Assembly: GCA_032988165.1 (NCBI GenBank)
Contig: JANTQF010000488.1
Span: 1-20,782 of the forward strand
DNA: 20,782 nucleotides
Reading direction: 5' to 3'
From: Emmonsiellopsis sp. PD_33
Lineage: Eukaryota; Ascomycota; Eurotiomycetes; Onygenales; Ajellomycetaceae
The translations under genes and the position numbers were made by a program. The notes beneath the pieces were generated by a model that made no database searches, was not told where the DNA came from, and saw nothing but the letters and a program-made list of their open reading frames with translations. Positions 9,153 to 18,253 of this stretch are shown here, piece after piece (the stretch's first letter is position 1; the number at the start of each line of letters is the position of its first letter).

Positions 9153-10131
9153 GCGAGCAGGGTGTAAGACATGCTCGGATGAATATACACATATATCAAG
9201 GCAAGTAAGAGAGCATATCGATCGGTGTCATATGCGTTATTACAAAGATGTAAATTTGCAAAAAAAAAAAGAGCAAAGACAAACCAAGAAATAAACAGGA
9301 CAAGAACGAAAATAGGGAATCGAGAGACAGGAACAGAAGTTTTTTAAAACATACCTGGAAAAAAATAGGTAAGAGAGAAGACAAAAGTACATTGACAATC
9401 ATGAAAAAAATGTCAGTAATTTCATGTATCCATACATATCATTAGAAGTGAAGTTAGTATCACAAGAAGTTGTATAGAAAAGGGAAAGAAGGAAAAGGTA
9501 TTTCAAGTCCGTAGAGAGAGATCAAGTTGGTAGTGAAACAAGTAGATATCCAACATCTAGGAAATAGGAGATATTCAAGTGATTGTGTGTAATACCGAAG
9601 TGGCGAAACAAGCGCGTTGCTGCGGTCCCTCCATTCGATCTGTTCAAAATGAAGAGCGAATGGAAGCAATTAACCATGTCGCCGGATCCACTACCTCTCG
9701 TTTCATGGCGATTGGTCTGGTTCGAAACAAGGTTCTCACAGACGCCCAATAAGAACTGGGGCAGCAAAACTAACAGGTTCCGATTAGGACGTAGGGGACG
9801 ACAACGAAAGCAGGCGCAAAAGGAGATACGAAAAAAAATTCGTCACAAAAAGCCGCCGGTAGACCGTAAAACGCGTAGGAAGATTTAAAGAAACCCATTC
9901 CTCGTTATTGATTCAAATAAACAAATGGAAAGGTGAAAAGCGGATAGTCATAGTGCTGAGCACAGGCAAATCAAAGCCAGTTTCATACCTGACTTCGTCG
10001 TGTTTCGCATATACAAGTGCGTTTTTTCCTTACTCGTTGAAATTGCATAACTCCTTGAACATCGTTAGCTTCGTTCGGAATTTGCTAAGTTCGAAATGTA
10101 TTTTTCTTTCTCTTGGGGTGGGTATATCTCA

Positions 10132-11314
10132 TTAGGAAGTGGCCCCTTTTGCGGATCCGGAGAAAGCCTGAGTAGGTTCCCTCCCATTTTCCACCGCTGC
10201 AGAACTGGATATAAGAGGAGTTTCGGGCCGAGGGCTCGCGGGTACAGAGCTCGTTTGGTTTACGCCTCTGAATGAAGGGGCCGACGATGTTGGTGGAGGA
10301 GGGACTTGGTTTTCTAGTATTGTCCTGGGAGTCGACTCTCGAGGCTCTGCACTTGGTGGGATAGGAGGACTAGCTGGGATTTGTGGCCGCGGGGCGCGAT
10401 GAACCTGTATGTCATGCGTCTGTGAGCCTGCCGCATCTGGCTGCTGCATTGACAGTCCATGTACTGGACTACCCGAAACTTGGGGTCTTATTGCTGGCAG
10501 GGTTGAACTCTCAAGGGATGGTCCTATTGGTGATAAATCTACCTGCGGCCTTGGTGGAGCCTTCTTTGGAGGTGGATATGGTTCGCCTCTAGCTTGGGCC
10601 GCCAGGCTTCGCCGCTGCATTTCCGCCTTGCTCGGGCGCCCGCGTTTTCGAGGAGGTTCCCCGAAGAAGTTCGCGTCAACACCAGGGGATAACTGCACTG
10701 GCGTACGACTTTCCTGAATTGGGTACTGGCCGGGAATGGGAGGTTTAGGTTGTATTGGACGTGGAGCCTTATTTTCTAATTGCAGGGCGGGAAGAGGCCG
10801 CTTTCTATCACCCGGAGATATCTGCAGCGGGACCCCAGGCGCGGGGAGGCTCTGTCGGTGTTGAGATATACTAAATTCTTGCCCCATGCGCGTGAACGCA
10901 TTTTGACAGGATATGAGTGGTCGTCCTAGAGATGTATGTTAGGACAAGTTGTGACTTCACCAAATGAGGCGTGGAGTTTAAAGGCTGTATAAGTCCGGGG
11001 GTGCTAATTTCTAGAAGATAACTAATGGCATCTGAAGCGCACGCGCCAGGGAGTCATACCTGGAGGGAGTGGAATCTCCGCGTAGGCAGGACTGATGCGG
11101 TGGTCCACGATCAGGGCGTAGAGATAGTATGGTGGAATAGCTGCCCTTTTAAGGATCTCTGTGAGGAGAAATGTCTAAGGTAAATACTGGTTAGTTCTAT
11201 TGGGTTGTATCGTGACCGGCGTAAAATGTGATCAAAACGGGCTCGATAAAAAATAATAATTTTGGTCTATACCTTCTCCTCCTCGGTCCATGGCCTTTCG
11301 GATGGATTCGACAT
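10132..11314 (-). CDS. SANT/Myb-like plus AT-hook proline-rich protein (3 exons, 316 aa)
   Basis: Predicted nuclear DNA-binding or chromatin protein. Exons on the minus strand are 11314-11273 (14 codons), 11174-11060 and 10925-10132. Intron 1 (98 nt) has a GTATAG donor, a CTAAC branch and a TTAG acceptor; intron 2 (134 nt) has a GTATGA donor, a CTAAC branch and a CTAG acceptor. Joins keep frame, the second through Gly53. Residues 8-66 read PWTEEEK, then a hydrophobic helix, a second helix and IPLPPGRPLISC-QNAF, resembling the short SANT/Myb-like domain common in fungal proteins. An AT-hook with its GRP core flanked by basic residues lies at about 145-158 (RKRGRPSKAEMQRR). The remainder is Pro/Ser-rich and probably disordered. 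The long last exon has an internal Met (10887) that would give a false 251-aa start lacking the SANT-like part. The specific role is unknown. A minus-strand CCAAT box lies about 240 nt upstream. Confidence 0.82.
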
Positions 11315-11553
11315 ATCCAGATTATCATGAATGAGGAAAGCACAGTCAAAAAAACACCGGGCGCGTTATCCTTAGATTTTCGACAGTGGCGGACTCGGTC
11401 GAAAACGGAGCAGGTCAGGTGGTACTGATTCAAAGGTAAAAGTCCACAGCCTTATTGGAATATCAAAAAGTCAGGGCGTGATTTGACGGAAGGAAACGAC
11501 GTCGGAAAGGCATGAAATAAAACTATAAGCGCAAAATAGCCTCCCAAGACGTG

Positions 11554-11558
11554 ATTGG
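11554..11558 (-). promoter_or_regulatory. CCAAT box upstream of the AT-hook gene
   Basis: ATTGG on the plus strand gives CCAAT on the minus strand about 240 nt upstream of the start at 11314. The assignment rests on motif and distance only. Confidence 0.25.
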
Positions 11559-12020
11559 GCGATTAATCGTGGTTCGAAATGGACGTGTATGCGGAGAATG
11601 GGGGCCCGAAACGAATGAGTGAGAGAATGTGGGATCGCGTGAGTACACGCGACGGAAGGCAAAACGAATGGCGACAGCAGCGGTAAGAAATGGTTGGAAT
11701 GGCCCCTCAATTGCGGACTGGGAGGCGGCGAAGGGGTAATCGTGGTCGTGAGGGGAATTGGGCAAAACTTCCGTAAACATGGACCGGCATACACAGCCGT
11801 AGTGTGGGTGGTTTGCGCGCGCGTACGACAGGATCGGTACGAATGGGTATGCTGGCCGTAGGCGAAGAATCTCAAGTCATCAGTGGGCAGGATAGGAGGT
11901 TAAGGAGAGTATAGACAAGGAGGGGTGTTGACACGGGACAAGGTCAACACGGGGCGGGAATGCTACGCTGGCCCAGCAAAAGGATAAAGGAGAGAGTCGA
12001 AACGAAGAATGGGGAGGGGC

Positions 12021-12073
12021 AGGGGGAAAGGAAAGGAAAAGGGGGGGAGGGGGGGAGGGGAAGAGAAAGAAAA
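12021..12073 (+). repeat. Uninterrupted 53-nt purine tract
   Basis: Every base from 12021 to 12073 is A or G, including runs of seven G (12041-12047), six G and four G. Purine-rich sequence with few interruptions extends to about 12140. On the minus strand this is a C/T tract 700-760 nt upstream of the AT-hook gene, a common feature of fungal promoters. Confidence 0.8.
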
Positions 12074-12215
12074 CGGGAGAAGAGAGGGGGATAAGGAGTG
12101 GAAGCAGAATTGAAGCCGGTGATAGAGGAAGAAGAGGTGGAAAAGAATCAAAGGAGCAGAAGGAGACAGCGCGAAGGTAACGTGAGATGGCGGAAACTTT
12201 GGTATTGATAACCCT

Positions 12216-12249
12216 GTACGGATACGGTACATCCCGGTACGGTACGGTA
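12216..12249. repeat. TACGG repeat cluster
   Basis: TACGG occurs four times within 34 bases: 12217-12221, 12223-12227, 12238-12242 and 12243-12247, the last two in direct tandem. The related GTACGGTA also occurs in the inverted repeat near 7690. Confidence 0.6.
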
Positions 12250-13493
12250 TATACACGACGGCTCTGCAGCGGCATTATCCACAGGGGATAAATCATATTA
12301 ATACAGCACCCGAGGCATGGTCCTTTCTTTTCCTGCAAAAGGAAGAGCGGGAGTGAAAGACGGAAAGAGGCAACGGCAGCAGGCAAAACGCATCCTGAAA
12401 GCACAAAATCGAGGTTGGACACACAAGCTTACCTCTCTTGCGGACTGCAAAACTGACCAGGCTACCTGGCCAACCCGGCCCGGCTGGCTCAATTAATATA
12501 CCTATATCGACCAGGTAATAAGTGATATTATTTAGCCCGGATAGGTTGGGAGGCTGTCTGCTAGGCCAGTGGGAGGGCCAATGTTTCCTAAACCAGGTAG
12601 TCTAAATCGCGATTGGCGACCAAACAGAGGAAGGGGAGCGTCTGATATTTAAGCCCCATCGGAATATTCCATGCTGCGGCAGGATGGCGTTCAAGGTTGG
12701 CCGTGGGTCGCTGTGGCATAAATAGCCTGGTGGAATGTCGGAAGTATGGAGAAGGTTGTACACTCTCCACCCTTTTGCAGGGGAGGGCCAACTGATATAA
12801 ATATGGAAGAAAGGAAAGGAACAATTTCGCGGAGGGAACCTGCAGAATATCAAAACCTTCTGTGAGTTTCACGTTGTTCCTCCTCTTTTTGTTGCCCAGG
12901 CTTGGTTGATATCAGAGTATTCTCCCTTGGCACGACACGGGAGAGCGCCGGTAAAGGCAAATATTGAAATCTGGTTGTGGCTGGTGGGAGGTGTTGCAGA
13001 TAATGTCCGCCAACTTAATTGATGGGTCAGAATAAAATGGCGCCCGCCCAACATATTAATCTGAAGAAACTCATGAATTGACTCATGGCTTCCCGTAGGT
13101 TTGAATCGGGATTTTCAATTTCTTGTTTCCTTGTGAAGGTTAGGGAATATTTTAGTTCAACGATGATTATCCTCTACCCTGGTTTTTGTAACTCGGACTC
13201 CACATTATTACGTTCTTGGACAGCAACGTGTTTCAGGTACTGTACTGAGCTGTGAGCAGCATTGGCCATCGTTTTGCGGAGCTATGGGCATCTTGTTTTG
13301 GCGCCAGAAAGCAAGCGATATCTTCGTGGGCGTGAGCAAATCATAGTAGGCATGACAAGCGTGACAGTCGGATAGTCGCGAATCAGATGCGTCCCCTTTT
13401 TTTTTCTCGCAAGACAGACCCTGGGGTGGGAGCGAAACTAGAATTTGGAAAGATTGGGAACCGCAAGCTCAGAAGCGCTCGTCATCATAGCGG

Positions 13494-13529
13494 CTTGACT
13501 ACTCGGGAGGCTAGGGACCCAGAGTCAAG
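13494..13529 (+). other. Strong hairpin-forming segment
   Basis: CTTGACT (13494-13500) pairs perfectly with AGTCAAG (13523-13529). The stem continues with CT/AG and GGG/CCC after two single-base bulges on the left (13501, 13504), giving 12 pairs around a 10-base loop. Downstream, CCAGGAAT (13538-13545) pairs with ATTCCTGG (13598-13605), enclosing a small TGTC/GACA hairpin (13569-13584). This could be part of a structured RNA or a chance fold. Confidence 0.35.
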
Positions 13530-16500
13530 GGATGAATCCAGGAATGTGCCCTACTAGTCTGTATATGATGTCGCGAAACGGACAGAACCATGCTGTGATT
13601 CCTGGGAGACGATGATTTATCCGAAGCCGCAGATCGATCCAAAAATACACATCCCGCAGAATAAAAGCGTCGATTTGATCTGGCTATTCCCTGGCGCCCG
13701 ATCGGTTATGTGAACGTCCTTCCCCTGCTGCTTTGCTCCGTTTGCCCAGGCATTGGATGCATGACCAGATCCACATGATTTTTTTGTTTTTTGAACCGCC
13801 TGAGGAGTGAAGTTGACACAACAGGAACGCTATATTAGTGGATGGAGTGGGGAGCCAGCAGCGCCATTAATTGGCGGGGGATATGGAAAGGGGAGGGGGG
13901 TGGAATAGCTTCATGCAGGCCAGACGGGCGACAGGGTGCAGAGCGTAGCTGCATGCTGCAGGAGAACAAAACAAAGAACCGAGGAAGGGATTGGACAGGA
14001 CGAGATGTTGCAATCGTCAAGCATCAGCATCAAAACAACAACAAAACAGTGCTGGCATCATCCTCCGCGCCTGCAACACGGCCTGGGATGAAAGAATTCG
14101 CGGATGAGGGGAAGAATCGAACGATGAAGTCAGCGCAGTTTGGCCCGCGGCGCGTATCGTATTTCAGCCGCCCGTACAGAACAACCCTGCCGTGCGCTGG
14201 TTGGTTGGTAATTTTTCTTTCTTTGGCACGGAAACTCCCGGCGATGTATTGTAATGTATTACACGCCTGTAACAATGTTGTATGTATGTATGTACCTTCG
14301 TACCTGGTACTTCGGCATGGGAGCAAGATAGCGGGCTGGGGACACATGCCCCAGCCACGTCCCTCATGGCCATTATTGATTTATTGTCTGGCAATCTGCA
14401 TGCCCCAACGAGGTCTGGTGTTCCACAGCGGAGAGGTTGGGCCCAGGAAACCAGCGTAGATTTAGGCGGATGTTGGATGTAGATACGCGAGGGGTGGGGG
14501 CCAAGCGACAGGACAGCCAAACGGGTAAATCTAAAGGAGGAAGGAAAAAAGGCCATCCGACAAAGAATTGGAAGCGAGTGCTTGGAACGCAAAAGAAAGA
14601 GAAGAAACGCGAGACTTTGAAAGCCCTGGAGCTTGATAACAAATCGTCAGGTATGATCAACAAAGCAGCAAGAAGAAGCAGAAGTTGATACCATGGTTCG
14701 CGGCTAAATTTAGAACAGATGCGACTTGTTCCTGGCGATGGAGGATCTTGTATGTAACGTATGGTAACTGCCGTGTATTGACGTATGTACTGTACACACA
14801 TACCGCGCGATATCAGAATCTTGATTTTCTCGCTTTGGCCCTCTGATATCGCTTCAACGCTCAACATCGCAACGTGTCCAGCTCCCGGCTGGCGGGAACT
14901 GACTGGAATCAATGGCCTTGCTCATGGATGGACTTGGCCGGGCTCATGTTTGAGATTGCCTCCCTGTCGTTCGACGTGGCGACGGGCCTGGATTGCGCAC
15001 ACACCACCCGTTCTCTCTCGATCATCATTGATATGTTTCATGCTGGTGATGGCGATTTCAAGTCAGGTGGCTTCGTGCATCGAGTTCGACGTGCTCTTGA
15101 AAGCCTCTTTCGACCGTTATTGGTCTACAGCCTTGCGTGCCGTATGCTTAGCCCTCGATGTGAGCCGTTAGGATTCCACTTCCGAGCCCTCTCAAGTCCC
15201 CCTTGTCCACAGCTCTAGGGCCAACAGGCTCCCTTTTCCTCCCTTTTCGTTCTTCTCCCCCGGTGTGGCTTCATTCTTGTTTTCTGGTTACTGCTCTGTC
15301 TTCAGCGGACGCGTGTGGTGGTTGTGGACATGCCAGAAATAACACCCAACACCCATCATTTTCGACCTTGTCGTTGCAAGCCCTGTCCACCGAATCCACT
15401 GCCAATGGGAGTTCCCCGCGATTATCAACCAGTTTAACCCGGCAGGATCCAGAAATACGTAGTAGTCAACAATCAGCCCTGCTGCTGGTCATGTACGCGG
15501 TGGCCTCCCCCGCCGCATTGTGCAATCCCGTCCCCCCCGGGCCCCGGCCTGAGCACTGAGCAGGGAGCTCGGAAACGTCGATAGTCTGCTTCTCCCGCAA
15601 CTAGTCAAAAGTATGGGTCGGCTCCAAGCCATGATCCAGGTATTCACAACCATTTTTTCGCTCTGAACGGCACAATGGGAGCTCCAGCGAATGGGCTTCT
15701 CGATTGCGGCACTAACAGCCACCTTCACACGCCCATAAGGCTCACAGCTCAATCAAGTGTCGCATGTTTCACACTGTTACACAGAATAAGCAAAATCTCC
15801 ATGGAATTGATTCTTTTTCGGGGCACATCATCGAGATCACCACTTGTGATTTCTCGGAGGAAACGCCACGTACTCTTTCAATAAATGCCCCCCTTGAAAC
15901 CTCTGGTTTTTCTAATGTTATCCTCCTTCCGCGGTTTATTTTTCCTGTCGGATTCATAGCAACCTCGACGTTTTGGAGTGTTGGTGGGGTAGGTAGGTAG
16001 GCGTTGGCGCCTTTTTCCAACTATTTGAGAACTGCAAAATGTCCAAGGACGCATCCACAAACACTAGGGAGAATCTGTTTCATCCCACTGTGCTTGTGAC
16101 TGTTTATATAGATCAAGCATACGGGGGGATTAACTGGGAGCTACGACAGAGAATATATCTCTATTTTAACACTGACGCTGCAGTGGCACCTTGTGGAGAT
16201 CTTGTCATGACGGTGCAACGCATGGCCACGTTGGCTCCTCTGATTTAGTCAGAATAATCTGTTGTCAGTCCCAGGGCCCATTATTGTCCACGCCAGGATA
16301 CCATGGGGAAATCACTCTGTGAGGGCGAATCTGGCAGCAAGAGATATGCAGCATAGATCCTCTAAGGTGATGTGTTGACTCTCCTCCATAGCTAAAGAAA
16401 GACGTTCGTTATGCCTATCCTTAACTGTCGAATTACAGACTCGCTTTTTGGGTGCTCAATTTTCCGGCCTGCGGAGTTCCCTCTCGACCCCTCTTCTCGT

Positions 16501-18253
16501 GGAATGACTGCCCAGCATCATGAACAGCCTATCATTTGGGGAAACCGAGAAGACCTCATATTGAGTTATGACTGTTCGAAAGGGATAATAAAACCTGAGC
16601 CTCCTCTATATTTTCGCCTGTCCTCCGCAGTTATTCTCGCTTCGTTTGTTCTATTGAGTTATCGATGGCCATTAAGGTTATGGCCAGCACTAGAGATGTG
16701 TTGAAAGGCATAATAACGAAATGTCGGAAGGATAACCCACCACACGGAAATATGTTGATCTGACGAGAAAGGAACACTCCATCTCTCCTAGTGTGAGAGA
16801 CAGCAATGGGTGGCCTGCTTGCATACAATCCTCAGCTAGGTACCCATCATATCCAAACAAGAATAAGAACATTTTGTCGAGTTGACTAATACAGTCTGGC
16901 ATGCTGTTTACGCCGACAAAATCGGATATCGGACTTGACGGCCAAATCGTCCGGTCGGGGCAGCAATTCAGGGTGATGGTGGTTAGCCTATACAACATGA
17001 GGCGCTTGGACGTGGTTATGGAGGGATGCAATCCTTGGGACTTTGTGCCATAATAAACTTCTTTGTAGCGCGGGAAACGAGGCAAACCGGCCATTTTGGA
17101 AAATTGTGTTGAGATTTTTTGGGGGGGGACTACTGCTATTTCCACGCCCCATGCCTCATTGCGGGCACTCACCAGCCTCATCAAACTCTTTTTCGCCTGC
17201 TCTGGCATCGCTGTGTTCATGCCATTCACCTCCATCCTCATCACCTTATCATCTTCACTTACGCCAGCGTTTATTCTTTGCACTACCCCTGACCTCCGCG
17301 GGGGATTTGAAGCCAGATAGAACAAATAGATTAATAATGGCATTCGGGGGGTCTGTTTGACCAACGCCTGTTTCTGCTCCATCCGACTTGGTGACGGGGC
17401 CAGTGACCACCATTGTCGGAGGCGCCAAATCTCAATGAGAACAGACGCATTACCAGCACCTGAACTTGGGGTTGATTATTCCTCCTTGCCGTTACGAGGC
17501 ACAGCTACAGGCAACATTTGCAAAAGACGAAGCCAGGGCGCAGAAGAGCTCAAGCGTCCGAAGAGACAGCAGCCGGCAGAGGAGGCTCCGCCGAGCCGTT
17601 CCGGAGCGTCTTTGCACCATTTCCTCCTGCGTTCTCCTTCCACGGGGTGACCAAAAGGGCATACGTCTGGCTTCCATATGGTTTAAGCAGCCGTTGTTGT
17701 GCTTCTCTGCCTGACTGGCCGTTGTTGGCGCTGGGCAAATTCGCGGTGGCCGTTTGTCTTCTCCTCCCGGCGTTCCATTTTCCACCCCAATCTCCGCCTG
17801 GACAACGCTAAAATACGGGCCACCCTCGCCGCGGCTTCCACGCACGCACCACGCCGATTTTCACCACGCCGAGCTCGCTCCACCCGCAACCTCATCTTCT
17901 TCTTTCGGCGTCTTACGACTGGGAGCGCTGGCATCCACCCACGCCGTGCCATCGAACGGCCTCTCTTCAACGACGCATCGTGGGGCCCGACTGGTGCCAG
18001 CAGCCTAGTATTCCTCCCCTCTTGCCAGGCCAAACACGGGAGGAGCTACCATTCCGAAATTTTGCATCTTGGCGGCTTCTCATCATCTCACCCATTCGCG
18101 ATTCCACAACACTGACGACAACACCAACGTCAAGGGAATCACCAGTCGCAGATTCTCCCCAACGTTTTCTAACTTTTTCTGAGCATCTGTTGTTAACGCA
18201 CTTCTGCACCCTAAACACTGTAAACCCATACTCCTGTCGTCCTCATTCTGATC

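Larger units (their letters stand above)
7280..10131. other. Convergent gene-free spacer (2.85 kb) rich in simple repeats
   Basis: The MFS gene and the AT-hook gene both end into this region, so it needs to hold only two 3' ends, yet it is 2852 bp long. I found no coding region. Short frames exist, for example 9583-9888 on the plus strand with a Lys/Arg-rich end, but they lack domains and overlap frames on the other strand. It contains ACAT and GTAT tetranucleotide repeats, AT and GAAAAA repeats, G-runs at 7877-7886 and 8705-8716, and a G-rich cluster at 8880-8915. Long UTRs or a non-coding transcript are possible but not shown. Confidence 0.55.
11315..18253. other. Very long divergent spacer (6.9 kb) with no defensible gene
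   Basis: The spacer lies between the starts of the AT-hook gene (minus) and set2 (plus). About 11990-12140 is strongly purine-rich. From 13055 to 13834 not even a 60-codon frame exists on either strand. The largest frames are 13842-14459 (plus, 205 codons), 16690-17382 (minus, 230 codons) and 11880-12422 (minus, 180 codons, a by-product of the purine tract). None shows a recognised domain or convincing splice context, and most overlap frames on the opposite strand. The last 700 bases before set2 are C/T-rich on the plus strand, as expected for a fungal promoter and leader. I saw no transposase remnant, tRNA or rRNA. Confidence 0.5.

Noticed and set aside
9583..9888. 101-codon plus-strand frame ending in a Lys/Arg-rich stretch
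   Set aside because: The basic tail comes from A-rich simple sequence, an 81-codon frame overlaps on the other strand, and no start context or splice site supports it.
11880..12422. 180-codon minus-strand frame rich in Pro, Ser, Leu and Phe
   Set aside because: Most of it is the translation of the C/T complement of the purine tract. Such low-complexity frames stay open because C/T-only DNA cannot form stop codons of the TAA, TAG or TGA type. No domain or splice support.
13098..13405. B-box-like GGTTTGAATC followed about 290 nt later by a 9-T run, suggesting a Pol III gene
   Set aside because: The box has a mismatch at an important position, no A box or tRNA-like fold is present, and T-runs of this length are common in the spacer.
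13842..14459. 205-codon plus-strand frame
   Set aside because: No recognisable domain; composition changes along its length; frames of 105 and 142 codons overlap it on the opposite strand; includes a GTAT microsatellite.
16039..16248. 69-codon plus-strand frame with a good ATG context
   Set aside because: Too short to judge, no domain, signal peptide or flanking exon. Kept out of the gene list for lack of support.
17683..18115. Overlapping long frames on both strands just upstream of set2
   Set aside because: GC-rich leader/promoter sequence; the frames on opposite strands mirror each other, and neither has a domain or splice link to set2 exon 1.
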